Origin: Coffea arabica
Taxonomy: Eukaryota; Streptophyta; Magnoliopsida; Gentianales; Rubiaceae
Direction of reading: 5' to 3'
DNA length: 64,000 bases
NCBI RefSeq assembly: GCF_036785885.1
Contig: NC_092320.1
Span: 14,943,557-15,007,556, forward strand
This document shows, piece after piece, positions 38,294 to 50,763 of the stretch. The first letter of the stretch is position 1. Every line of letters begins with the position of its first letter. The notes beneath the pieces are model-generated. The model worked only from the letters and a program-made list of their open reading frames with translations. It ran no database searches and had not been told where the DNA came from. Both the position numbers and the translations under genes were made by a program.

Positions 38294-40564
38294 AATGGAA
38301 AGTAATGTAATTTCGACATTTCTATCAAAAAAAGAAAGCAATTGAATATATATATATATTTTTTTTTTTGTATAATGGCATATCTAACCTAGTCTAACCT
38401 AGGACCCACGGGGAGGAGCCTACTCTAGGGATGGCCCAATTGACTCGAAAGAACTTAACGGGAATTGAACCATTATCAAATCAAACGGGATGCACCATGT
38501 ATTTGTATGGATTTAGAACAATTCTCATATAGAAGCACGTTGATGGAAGATAAGGTTTGAACTCTTGACCTCCCACCCTATAATTAATGCGGTGGCCAAC
38601 TCCTGTACTGGGAGTTGGTTAAGCAATTGATTTCATGTATGTCTTTTTTTGTTCCTTTTGGAATAAAACATTTGAGGGTAGGAACACCTAGCCACAATCC
38701 AACAGTTTACTATAAACAAAAACCTATTGAGTACCCGCAATAGCTCACAAATCAAGTACACATGTTAAGCTAGCTAAACTTAATGGTCTTGTTCGATGCG
38801 TGTCTTCTAACTTGCCTTTTGGAGTTTCATCTCAAGGAGTTGGAGGTTTCTCATTTCCAGCTTTACATATATCGATTCCAACAACAAATCATTTCCATGA
38901 AAAAATTGTAGGCAAGCAGAAAAGGGATCATGGGTCAAAAAACAAAAAACAAAAAACTGTTTCACAATTACACCACTTCTAATTCAATAATAATAACACA
39001 AGCAGTGTTTAATTTGTTGGAGATAAATGGGTCATTTTAAAATCCATTTCTTGCACATGGAAGTCTTGTATTGAATGGAATTCTTTTTTGATTTTTTCTT
39101 GGAGACCAAAAAAACAGGGGGAGGAGATAATGGGCAATGAGTAGTGACGGAATTCGCAGGCTGCTTAGACCGGAAGGGTCTTCATATTCATGAGCCACAA
39201 ATACATAATGCAGATATGGAACCACTTGAAGCTACTCTTGCACTGCAGCTTTCTCCACCGAACATATATTCATGCTTTCCACCATTTTCCTTCATCCTTA
39301 TCATTTATTCTTGTGTGCCCTGCCTTTCATGATTCAATCGTGCAAGATTATCTTCCCCAGACGAGCTTCACATATTAGTGTTTATGTACATTCGTAAGCC
39401 ATGATGTATCCGCCAACACATGTTTGGACGGATCCGTGTATTCGAATCCTACTACTACTGGTGTAAAAATTTTAATGATGATTAATTTGTAAATTACCCT
39501 GTAAAAAATCTGTCTGATTCGAAAACCATGTCTTGACTCATGTAACTAGAGTCGGTGCCGTGAAATTAAAATTTACCAAATAGTGAAAAAAAAATTGGAC
39601 ATTATGTATCATTGGCAAATAGCGCTGCAACTTAGGTGGGTTGGCGAGTCGAATCAAGTCAAGTTTGAATAGCGCTGTGTTTGAGCTCGAATTCGATCAG
39701 GCTACTCAAATTTGAACTTGAACTCAAACTCGACTTAATTGATCAAGAGCACTTGTAGCTTAACTCCTCTCGCAGGGATAATATATTAACTCGAACTCAA
39801 CTCAATAAAACTTGAGCCTTATCGAGGTCAAGTATTTGAATAAAAACTCGAACTTTGGTAGAATATAAACCCATAACGATTATTTCATAATTTAAATAAA
39901 TATATTATATAAATAATAGAATTACTCAATTAGGCTCCTCAAGCACTCGAGTAGCAGCATATAAAGGAGTTCAAACTCAACTTGAAACTCAACACAAGTA
40001 AATTGAACTCGAACTCGAGTTCAAGCTCAGCTAAATTTGACCGAGCTCAAAATCAAACTTATTTTGACCGAATATTTACCGGGTGTTGGACAAGAGCGGC
40101 TTGATCCGGTAGCACTCCTACTCTAACCCAAAAACAAAAAGGGGAAGAAAACAAAGAGTAATATTTAGCATAAGCTATATACAATCACCCTTTAGTTTTT
40201 TGTTTGGTTGAAAATAAGCGTGATTGCTACCAATTTTGAACTGAGCCATAGTAAAACAGCTGAAATTATGAAAAATTGATTGAGGCTCAATAAAGTGGAC
40301 TGAATGATACTTTATGTGCACGCCTTTCTCAAAGATTATCTTGCTTTTCTCCAAAAAATCAACAGAGAACAACGACGCATGGATTCTGCGTAACAATTTT
40401 CTTAATTTCTTACACATCCTGGAAAGGCCATCCATTTAATTGTCAAGAGTAAACGATCTTGCCAACTAGCTGCATCAAGAATAACTGTCACAATCAAACG
40501 CCAAAATCTACTACTCATGGCTACTCACGAGTCAACTAAAGAATCCACAAACTTCGGGTGAACT

Positions 40565-40929
40565 GAGTAAATAAATGAACCCTTGTGGGGTTTTCTATCC
40601 CACATCGGAAAGGGGGGGGGGGGTTGGATTTAGTGTATATAAGTCCCCTGGACGTCTTCAAAAATTGCCGGCTTTTGAAGATTGTTCGGGAATTCAGGGT
40701 TTATAAACACAAAAGTCTGAGTTTCCTCAGCTTTGGTAAAAAAGACAGAAAACTCATTCTCAGGGGGCTTGGGGGGTCTTTACTTCTTAGCAGCGGATTT
40801 AGTGTATATAAGTCCCCTGAACGTCTTCAAAAGTTGCCGGCTTTTGAAGATTGTTCGGGGATTCAGGGTTTATAAACACAAAAGTCTGAATTTCCTCAGC
40901 TTCGGTAAAAAAGAGTAAATAAATGAACC
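40565..40929 (+). mobile_element. Dimeric retroposon A with snRNA-type promoter elements
   Basis: An exact 17-bp direct repeat GAGTAAATAAATGAACC (40565-40581, 40913-40929) borders a 331-bp insert ending in GGTAAAAAA. Inside, a 118-bp unit occurs twice (40626-40743 and 40795-40912, period 169) with a 51-bp spacer. The left unit is preceded by ATCCCACATCG (40597-40607), the plant snRNA upstream sequence element, and both units start with a TATA box (TGTATATAAG). After the TATA comes a 9-bp hairpin, TCTTCAAAA/TTTTGAAGA (40655-40681), with loop ATTGCCGGC. The insert matches no U1-U6, U3, 7SL or tRNA sequence that I can recall. A related insert lies at 45494-45883. A short open frame of 96 codons across it is incidental. 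Confidence 0.8.
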
Positions 40930-42799
40930 ACAACAACTACAAAGCAAGAATATAGTAACTAAATTTGGACCAATTAATTACCATCAAAAGCTTCAACCGT
41001 CAAATGCTTCATATGCAGAGCCTATACAGTGATTACGTGCAAAGTAATATGGCATGATCTGCCATGCTGATAGCATTATGGGATTTACCCTCTTTCTGTT
41101 TTCCATATTGGCAGTTTCTTCTGGAGATCTTTTATAAGTATTTTGTAATCTTTGCAGTACTAGTACCTGAAAGTACCAAGTTTGAAAAAAAAAACAAAAA
41201 AGTACATGGAAATAGTACTAATGAATGGAAGGTGCACAGAAGCTCACATGGCTGATTCTGCCGACTATTAGAATAGAACGAAGGTTTGATTCATTAGGAG
41301 ACACGTATTGCTGCCAAGAAATGCGTGACAGAGCAAAATGAGTGTGAAATTGACGATATTCAACCATATTCCATTGTCTTTTTGCTGAGCCAAACCTTAG
41401 GGGGATTGAGTTTCAACTGGAGTAAGTATTATACAGTCGGTGGAACAAAGTGGTTGGCAAATTCAAGGTGAAGAAGACTTTTTAATGAATTCGGACCCTC
41501 CTCTTTTTTCTTTCTTTTTCATGCAGCTCCTTCTTCCCTTTTCAACGATGTGGGGTTTCTTTTAAGAAGATGTTGAGTTTATGAAAATGCCATTTTCAGT
41601 TTGATTTGAATGTTATTTCTTTGCGATAATACAACCAAAAAAAAAAAAAAAAGTGGTGGAGATTTATTGGGAGGACATAATTCTTAAGTTATGGCATCGC
41701 CATCTCATCAATCATAAATACTCAACTAATTTAATTATTTTTTCTTTTGTTTGGTACAACCAAATAATCAAATCAACGTCCCTTGATTTGATTTGGCTAT
41801 TTATGCTGTGGTTTGCCCAATTATTGTAAAAGACTTATATGTTGCCAACAGTAGCATTGGTCTGCTTCTCAATTGTTGGATTGGTTCAAAATCAGCAACA
41901 AACACTAACTCAAGGGACTTCACCTTTGAAAACTAGAAGGAAAAAAAAAAGAAGAATCTTGTATATATTCTTCACTAGTTGATATTTGTTGCCTTTATAG
42001 GATAAATTAATTCTTCTAACTCAATTAGTTTCTTTTTTTTTCCCTTTTCTTTTCACTAAGTTCAAAATTACAATCATTAGTTGTATAATTCCCGATTAAG
42101 AAACGGGCCTAGTATTATGTATCGGGTATATTTTGTATCCATTGATTGTGTATACAGAAGCAGAGTTGGATACATGTTACGTATACACAACATAACATTC
42201 AATTTCAAATTATAATTAATTATCATACATTTAATCCCGTTTGTGTACAGACAATAATTGTGTATAGGCAATGAGTGTATATAAACTTTATCCTCATATA
42301 TTTAACAAAAGAAAAAATTTCTTTTGTTACTCAATCATCCTTCTGAGCCCCGGCTTGATTAGTTGGTTAATTGTCGCCTCAAAGCTATAATTCCAAGCTC
42401 TGGCTTATCAATTAATTATCAGGACAAGGCTCCTGGGATGAGGAAACTTGTCCAGTTAGATTGCTGGAAACAACAACTCCAACAGATATATTACTGCTTT
42501 GAGAGAAGACCGACAACTCCAATAGTGTGTATATATATTTTTTTTGTCCCTTTCTTTTCCTACCAAAATTTTTTTAATAAAATGTCCCTAACATTTCTTG
42601 TTAATCAGAATGTCCACTAAAAACCCGGATTTGTGCTTCCGAATTTCTTCCACTGCATAACTTCAACCCTGAAAACATGGAAGATTGAACTATAAGAAAA
42701 CTTTAGGGTTGATAATACTTCGTCCCCTGAACGTTTTTGGGGTGGTAATACTTTACTAATTTGGAAGGAACTATAGGGGGAAAATATTTATTAAGTCAG

Positions 42800-43075
42800 C
42801 TACTCCTTCATTTCATTTATCTAATTATGTTTTGGGAATTTAACTTTTTAAGAATAGTGATTTGATTGTGACGTTTGTGCTTTTCTTTTTAATGTTACTC
42901 TCATAAATTTAAAATTTAAATTTTACTCCCATAAATTTAAAATTTAAATTAAAATAATAATATGCATATAATTAAAAAGAATAATTATATTAAAAAAAGA
43001 TTAAAAGATGTTTTATTTTTTTAATATAATAATTATTTTAAAATATTTTAAAATAAAAAATACTCCAAGTGCTTC
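42800..43075. mobile_element. Diverged Stowaway-like MITE
   Basis: TACTCCTTCATTTCATTTAT and the following GGGAATTTAACTTTTTAAGA match the element at 30938-31202 base for base over long stretches. The right part is strongly AT-rich and degenerate. Confidence 0.55.
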
Positions 43076-43303
43076 ATTTAATGAGCCAGCTTTTATCCAC
43101 CCAAGAACAAAAAAAGACTGCAGCCAGCTGGCCAGAATGTATCACCAAAGAGCCGTCTACTTGCATGAACCACATTAGTTATTTCCCCTTCCCAAGAAAA
43201 TACTGAAACGAAATAAATGGAATATCTGGAAGAAAGAAGACAAAGTGCTGAAACATTCTTCCATATTTAGACACTACAAAATTGTGCCCATGTTATATGG
43301 TAA

Positions 43304-43956
43304 TACTCCTCCCATCTCATTTTGATAGTCTCATTTTTTTTTACACAGTTTAAGAAAAAATACTTCCTCCGTCCCACTTTGATAATCCTGTATTCCTTTT
43401 TCATCGGTTCCAAATTGTAGTCCATCTTCCAATTGAAGAATGTGGTTGTATTTTAATTTTCCTAAAATACCCTTATTCAATGTAAATAGTTGTTACTATA
43501 AACCTATCCTATTTAATGAGAGTTAATTCTTTTTTTACCATCAATTCAAGTTCCCAAAAAGTTGTACCATATTTAATGTGAGGGTATTTTAGGAAAATAG
43601 CAATCTAAATTTACTTTTCCAACAAAATTAACTACTTTTTCTTAAACTGTGTGAAAAAAGAAACAGGACAATTAAAGTGGGACGGAGGGAGTAGTTAACT
43701 TTATTGGAAATCTAAATTTAGATTGCTATTTTTCTAAAATACCCTCGCATTAAATATGATACAACTTTATAGGAACTTGAATTGATGGTAAAAAAATTAA
43801 ATGAGATAGGTTTATAGTAACAACAACTTACATTGAATAAGGGTATTTTAGAAAAATTAAAATACAACTACATTCTTCAATTGGAAAATGAACTACAATT
43901 TGGGACAGACGAAAAAGAAAAACGGGACTATCAAAGTGGAACTGATGGAGTTTTAT
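43304..43956. mobile_element. Stowaway-like MITE interrupted by a same-family copy
   Basis: The outer copy runs from CTCCTCCCATCTCATTTTGA (43306) to AAAGTGGAACTGATGGAG (43950). It is the same family as 5305-5636 but in the opposite orientation to the inner copy. It is split by a complete inner element (43363-43691) flanked by TA (43361-43362 and 43692-43693). Removing the inner element restores continuity of the outer one, so the order of insertion is readable. Confidence 0.8.
43361..43693. mobile_element. Inner Stowaway-like MITE
   Basis: The ends are CTTCCTCCGTCCCACTTTGA and its complement-like TTAAAGTGGGACGGAGGGAG, with TA on each side. It lies inside the older relative described at 43304-43956. 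Confidence 0.85.
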
Positions 43957-44255
43957 TATTGTTACTTTTGCACGTACAGATAGATCATCAATATTAATGA
44001 AAATTCAATTTTGTTTCGAAATTACAACAATTATTTGTGCCTAGAAGTATCAAATTTAAATTAGTGGAATAGCAAACACCGTGACAAGTATATTAATGAG
44101 TCCACCTATAAAAAATAATTAAAAATTATAATATTTTTAACCAATGAAAACAGATATAAAAATTTCTAAAATTAATAAGATGAATCATTTTTAATTTATT
44201 TTTTATTACTTAAATCTTATATCGCTCAATATAGAATTTCTCGTGTGTGTGTGTA

Positions 44256-44294
<39 letters not shown>

Positions 44295-44769
44295 TTAATA
44301 TAGTGCAGCACGTCGTCGGTGTAACGTAGTAGTGGTAGACTAGTAGTTTTGACTTGAAACTCAACAAGAGACTCGGACTAATTAAACCTAAACATGTTTG
44401 ATTCTCTGACTCTTGGAGTCCGTATTATACGACTTTAGAATTTAGATTAGACTAAAGAAAAAAGAAAATGAAAATTAGGTTGACGGCGAAATCGCCAGTG
44501 CTGTTGACGCTACATCCAAGTACGTACGAAAATCAGCGAATTTAATGTACGGATATAAACAAAAGTATCAAGTTGTGCGGTTGGTGAAATTTTTGCCCAA
44601 TGCAGGAGTCAATGGGTCCACGCGGAATGATCTCCGTAACGGACTCCCCACTTGAGCGTTATGCTATTAGTGGAGCATTATTTATTAATTACTCACTATC
44701 TAATACAACTTTTTTTTTTAGCACTAATATTTAACTCTCTATATATATACTAAAATTTAAATGATTAAT

Positions 44770-44935
44770 TTTTTATGTGCGGACACAGTATAATAATTGT
44801 TTTGCACTAATAACTACGAATATATGTCACATGTATATAATTTGAATTTTAAATTTAAATTAATGTTATATAATATAATCTAAATCTACTAATATAAAAA
44901 AATTATACACTGACAGTATATAAACAAAATTGGTC
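44770..44935. mobile_element. Small AT-rich MITE-like repeat
   Basis: TTATACACTGACAGTATATAA at the right and TTTTTTATGTGCGGACACAG at the left are weakly inverted ends. The interior (ATTTAAATTAATGTTATATA, ATATGTCACATGTATATAAT) is shared with 56186-56328 in opposite orientation. Confidence 0.45.
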
Positions 44936-45493
44936 AAATTTAAATTATAATTTTTATCTTATAGGATGGACTTCAATCGCAAGTATTTTGGAAAAGTTAA
45001 GTTAAATCCGAAAAGTATTTCAAAAGCAACTGCAACAATATATGTGAATTGGCTTACTCACATAGGAAATGTTATTTGTACTCGTATTATTGTCAGTCAC
45101 ATTTTCACTATCATTTTTATCATATGATTTTCATTTATTAGACTATATAACAAAATATATACTAGGATTGCAATTAACAAAAGATGAGTGTAAATAACAT
45201 TTTTCCTTTCGCATGGGTAGATTGTATTCTACTAAACAAAGTAATTATTAAGGACCGTTAGTAAAAAAAAAAATTAAGAACCGTTAGTAAAATTGTCAAG
45301 CTAAATCAAATTACCCAGAAATATGAATTGAATGATTAGAATGCGATTGTTGTCCAAACATCAAATAAACGTCATGACCGTTAATCTTTAGACTGAAGGA
45401 CGCTTTTCCGTCCCATAGTCGGAAAAGCATTTCTGTCGAATCTGTCCATTTGTTATTGAAAAGTACTTCGAGTTTCTCTATGTTCCAGCTTTC

Positions 45494-45883
45494 AAGTACT
45501 TTTATCACCTGCATAGGTTGTTATCCCACATCGAATATGGGCGGGAATTTGGGTAGGTTTATTAGGCTCCTCAGAAATCACAAGAATTACCGACTTTTGT
45601 GATTTCCTATGGATTAAGGTTAGTATACTTATCAAAAGTCCTTACTGGCTTTGGTAAAAAAGACAACAGCCTCTCCGGGTAGATTGAGATCCCTTGAACT
45701 TAGCAGCAGGTCTCCTGCATAGGTTGTTATCCCACGTCGAATATGGGCGGGGGTTTGGGTAGGTTTATTAGGCTCCTCAAGAATCACAAGAATTACCGGT
45801 TTTTGTGATTTCCTGTGGGTTAAGGTTAATATACTTATCAAAAGTCCTTACTGGCTTTGGTAGAAAAAAGTACTTTTTATCAC
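45494..45883 (+). mobile_element. Dimeric retroposon B with snRNA-type promoter elements
   Basis: Flanked by AAGTACTTTTATCAC (45494-45508) and the same with one extra T (45868-45883). The 359-bp body is two 152-bp direct repeats (45510-45661 and 45716-45867) around a 54-bp spacer; the right repeat ends GGTAGAAAA at the flank. Each repeat has a USE (ATCCCACATCG at 45523-45533; ATCCCACGTCG at 45729-45739). In each, a TATA-like TTTATTA begins exactly 24 nt after the USE, the spacing of plant Pol III USE promoters. A 9-bp hairpin, AAATCACAA/TTGTGATTT (45575-45605), keeps the ATTACCG loop seen in retroposon A. The spacer of both elements starts GACA and carries CTTAGCAGC near its end. Confidence 0.8.
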
Positions 45884-46260
45884 GGTTGCACACAATTTCA
45901 ACTATCGCAAACCATAGTTTCTACTGTTTACAAAAAGTGTATTTGCAGATGAAAGCAAAAATGGCCAATTTTGTTTCTAAATTCTTTTACTAGTACTGAT
46001 TTAGTCTCTAATTTTTATTTATAGTCAATTTAATACGCACACTTCTTTTGTGATTCCAAGTAAGGCTCTCCATGAAGGTATCATTATCTAAAATCGATTT
46101 AGCAATTAATTGACCAACTAAATAAAGGTATTTTGGTAGCATCACTGACGGGGTTATAATAAATCAAGTAAATCGTGTAAAAATGTACTAGATAAAACTT
46201 TTTAAAATTTTAATTTTATAATTTTTATACAATTTATTTGATTTATTATAGTCTCGTGAG

Positions 46261-46669
46261 TAGGGATGCAAACGAATCGAACCGCTCACGAGCCGCTCGC
46301 ATTGAGCTCGACCTAGCTCGAGTGGAAATCAAACTCAAATTCGAGTTCAAAATATTAAGCTCATTAGCTCGCGAGCTTGAGTATACATATATATTTTATT
46401 TTTTTTATTTTAAGTATATATACATATTTTTTATTTTTTATTTTAAGTATATATATTTTTATTTTTTATTTTAATAGTAAAATTACATATATATCCTTAA
46501 TATTTTATTATTTATTAAGAACAAATATTATTTTATTTATTTTTTTAAAAAAGAAAATATTATATTTTTATTTTTTTTCGAGCTCAAGTTTTAAATTGTC
46601 AACTCATCGAGTTCGAGCTCAATAAAATTAAATCAATACTCGACTCGATTCGACTCGTTTACGGCCCTA
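46261..46669. mobile_element. hAT-like MITE with TAGGG ends
   Basis: The left end TAGGGATGCAAACGAATCGA and the complement of the right end, TAGGGCCGTAAACGAGTCGA, form an imperfect terminal inverted repeat. The interior is AT-rich with GAGCTCGAG-type repeats near both ends. Flanks do not give a convincing 8-bp duplication, so the class rests on the ends. Confidence 0.65.
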
Positions 46670-48739
46670 TTGGTGCGTGATATTCTAAAAATACTCCTAT
46701 TTACTTGATCAATAATGAGTCAGATCAGTTCTAGGTGGTAGTGCCGTTACAAAAGTTCTTAATTAGAATTACAAAATAAGTTGACATATCAAATTGATTA
46801 GAAATAAATATTAGTGACTAAATCAACACTAGTGAATAAGTTTAAACATGAAATTGGCCATTTTCCTACATGAAATACCGTTGTAGCAGTGGTCTACCCT
46901 GAAGTTGACCATCCCAACGGATGAATAAGGTAGATAGGCTGAGACTTGAGTGAGTTGGTTCACATGTAAAACAGAGCAACTTAACGCCGTCCGACTCTGG
47001 GAGTAAATAAAAACTGAAGGGCATCTTTCAACTGCATCGCAACACCCAAGAAAAGCCGAATCTACCATTCTCTCATCATCTCATTACTCTTCCAGTAACT
47101 CGAGTGGAATTAAACAGGCCACCAATGAGTACTTGCTTCTTCTTTTTTTTTTTTCCCCTTTTTGTCTAATTATACTAATCTCCCTATGGTCTAAATAATA
47201 ATTGACAAATAATATAAAATCAAAGGTTGATATAATCTATTAGTTTTCTGAAAACTAACAAATGTTGACGGACTTGAAAAAATTGAGTGCTAAGGGAAAA
47301 TTGGTTCAGTCGACCCAAAACTATGTGTTTAATAAGATTGAAATTCGAAATCTGGCGTCTAAATTTATTAAATTAATGAATTGTTAAGTACTAAATATTA
47401 TATATTTGTATGTATATCACAATAAGTGATTAGTAAATAGTGTGTTATTTATTCTTTGGAGCAAATTTTGTCCACAAAATGTCGTGTCGCTTAATTAATG
47501 CAGACATTCTATTTCTAATTATCAAATGCGTTGAACATGCTAAAATCTGAATTCATTAAATTTAAGTGTTGGATTAAATTATCAAATAGAGCGCTTGAAC
47601 CACAAGATCGAGTTTAGATATTTCAATTTTCAGTCTAACTCAGCTGTGTAGTCAAGGAATACATCGCTAATAATAAAGGATAGCATTCAACAAAGAGAAA
47701 CGGGACACAAACACACGACGGCTAACAACTCTGCTTATGAATCTACAAACTATTATTGTTTCGTCTTATTACACGGATGGTTGTTTGATGAAAATACAAA
47801 AAATAGCTTAATCTTAATGTTAGACATGAACTTAATTAGCTTCCTGTCCTTATCAAATAACCATATATGCTGCAAAAAAAAAAAAAAAAATGTATGGAAA
47901 CATCTCTGTATCCGTTACACAGTTCCAGCATACATTAAATTGGTACAGATCCATCAAATAATTGCAATTGATAGAAACATCTCTGTAGGTATGGACCATC
48001 TTACTTAGAATCACGAACTTGATGGCAAACTTTGCTAGCTTATGACGAACTTCATTTCCTGATCTAATATTGACAAATTTTATGTTCTTACAATAATTTT
48101 CAAAATTCAAAAAGAAAAAGAAAAAGATGTGTGAATCAACTGTATCCCTCATCTGCAAAATTTGGCAATCTAACCTATAAGGAGAATCCTTTAGATTTAT
48201 CGTGTCCCGTGAGGTTTTTCCCCTGAGAAAGCCAGGAATTATTTGGGATATTTCTTGCTGATCACAACATTGCAGTTGGTTACAAAATATTTCTAAAAAA
48301 GTGAAGAAACTCATAATTTTGCCTTTTTCTTGAATGCATATCGGATAGTTTTTCTTGAGCAGGCAGGAGAGCAGGGAGTAGTGCAGCAGATTAGTAATCT
48401 GGCTTTTAAAAATCGATAAAAAAGAAAGAAGGGGCCATTAAATGGACTGTCGGTGCTAATATTTCTTGAAAATTTTGAAACAGAAAAATGAACGCCTCTA
48501 GTGAGTCCAACAAAAACATTCTTGGATGTCACACGATCTCTTGTCACCTCTTGCATGTGAACGTGTATTCTGATTGCACGGCGTAGATGGATTTGGATTT
48601 GGATATTACGAATGATTTTAAGAAGAAAACTGGCTTTTAAACAATACGTTACACATTTGATATATTTTGAGATTCATTTTAATTATCTGTACTGTAACAT
48701 ATTCGATATTTTCTGTTATTAGTGTAGATCTCATCAAAT

Positions 48740-48781
<42 letters not shown>

Positions 48782-49264
48782 AGCATCTTTGCTTGATAAA
48801 CAGTCTTCTTCATAGTGTTATCATATAGTATTTGTCAACGTAAATGAAACTAAAAATAGACTGACAAAGATGGAAGGCGGATGCTTAGTCATTGAATTCA
48901 CAAGCTGCATTGTTTTGAAGCCTATACTAATTTCATGCTCTAGCTACACAATTTCTTGTTCCTTTCTTTATCCGAGAGAAACTCTTATCAGCCATGTTGC
49001 CCGTAGCAGTGATTTTGAAACATTTTGGGCTGGTCCCATCCCAAAGGAATGGAAGGAGAAACATATTTTGACCATCTTTAATTACGAATCCATCATGTAT
49101 TTATCCCTTTCTGGTATTTATCCCTTGAGCTAGATCAGTCAACATTTATACATTTCGACGTAACCTTCAGCCTTTAGGCTATGACCAATACCCCAATTGG
49201 TTCCTTTTTTTTTGCTTCTTGGTTCTATAATGTTTTACAAATGAGAATACTTTAATTTTTTCTA

Positions 49265-49605
49265 ATTTCTTGGATGATAGAGTTGTGGCAACGCTTCTTT
49301 CTTCCATATTTTATTTTGGACTTTAGTCCCATAGATTTGAACTTTAGAATGAATCAAAAGTTTTATAAATTTCCTTCCATTTGTATCCCTTACAAATTTT
49401 GTAAAATAAAAAAAGAATTAATTTATGGAACTAAATTAGAAGAGAGGTTTCAAAAAATGACGAATATATTAACTCTATTAATAACAGAATCGAATCTCTA
49501 AGGTATGTGTCTTTTCCATTGATTCCTACGGATCGGATCAAAAACAATTCTTGAACGAGTCATTAAACTCTAGGGATGAATTGAAAAGGATGCTAGATGA
49601 GCCAC
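49265..49605 (+). pseudogene. Nuclear copy of a plastid ycf2 fragment (NUPT)
   Basis: The translation shows KKELIYGTKLEERFQKMTN and then LLITES in one frame. After a stop and frame change it shows SIDSYGSDQKQFLNE and NSRDELKR. These match, from memory, a stretch of plastid Ycf2. Stops, a frameshift and a missing segment between the two blocks make it non-functional. Codon use and context are plastid-like inside and nuclear outside. The left limit is uncertain; the block from GAGTTGTGGCAACGCTTCTT onward appears included. Confidence 0.75.
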
Positions 49606-50763
49606 GACATATTGATCAGGCACATTGTTCGTGGATATCAACATCTGGAGCATGCTTAGTTTAGGCGCACAAGGGAAGAGACAAGAGGGCATTAAAGCCA
49701 TCGAGGGGTTTAAACTCCTGTATTGGGACGGTGTGTCCAAAAGTACATGATGCATGGAGACAGAAAAGAGTTTCTACAATCAACGCAACCACACACTTTC
49801 CTGGACGTGTCCACGTGGTGCCATTTCTATGGTTCATGAACAAGCTCGCTTGACGGTAGTGGCAACATTGCAATTAACCCCACCTCCAATGGCATTTGTC
49901 CAGACAAACCATCCCCAACTTCACCGTAACTACGATAGTGCTTAACTACCTTTTACTTTCTAAAGACCACTTTCAAAGTAGTATAATTATACCGCGAGAC
50001 AACACAGGACACTTGTCATCTTTAAATAATAATAAGTAGTATAATCAATTCAGTGTGAATGGGGTGGATAAAAAGTTTTGGTATATTTGGCAAAGTTTTT
50101 AACTTCATAAATTAGAGGCCAGCGATACTGCTAAATTTACATCCTTAAAATCTAAATTCACATCTGACATAACTTTTAAGGACTAATAATACTAGTTATC
50201 AATGCTCGTGATACAAGTCATTAATGTATTAGAGACCAGCATTTAGACTGGGGGCGTGTGGATTTAGCCAATGGTTTTGAATGTTTAAGGGATTTGTTTT
50301 AAAGGATGTGTTAATGGTGATCTCACTGTTTACGAATTAGTCCACCATATAATTGATTTTAATTTGTGTGTACTCCTAATATTGTATTTAGTTAGTGATA
50401 TTACTAAGTTGTAATTTATTTGTAGTATTTTTACTGCTTTGAATTCATTATTTGCTTCGTTTGGATTAAAGTTCTAATATTTTGAATTACTTTAGAATCA
50501 TTTGGATTTGTAATTTAAAAATTAGTATTAAAAATATATTTTAGATACTAGAGTGATTTACGAATTCTAATACCATATAATTAATCTAAGCAATTAGAAA
50601 AAATCGAAAATATTTTAAATCATTCGTCAAATACCTCAACTCAAATGCATCCATTATGTATTTCCATTCCTCGTTTGAGTATTAATGTATATAAACCATG
50701 AATTTGCAAGAGTCTGTAATTGTATCCCAAAAACAGAATTCAAATTTTGAATTGCACGTATAT

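Noticed and set aside
39640-40080. GAGCTC/CTCGAA-rich block as a satellite or regulatory array
   Set aside because: Similar sequence borders common plant hAT-like MITEs (compare 46261-46669). No fixed period or clear ends, so it is listed only as an unresolved repeat.
40585-40875. 96-codon open frame across retroposon A
   Set aside because: It reads through the direct repeats and promoter-like elements, its repeated peptide is a by-product of the dimer, and the counterpart at 45.5 kb is not open in the same way.
40626-40912. Telomere-like CAGGGTTTA in retroposon A as a telomerase RNA template
   Set aside because: It has the sense of the telomere repeat rather than the template sense, is too short, and is absent from the related copy at 45.5 kb.
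40565-45883. U1-U6, U3, 7SL, RNase P/MRP genes or hammerhead ribozymes at the USE-bearing loci
   Set aside because: No core sequences of those RNAs and no CUGANGA/GAAA ribozyme core are present as far as I can recall them.
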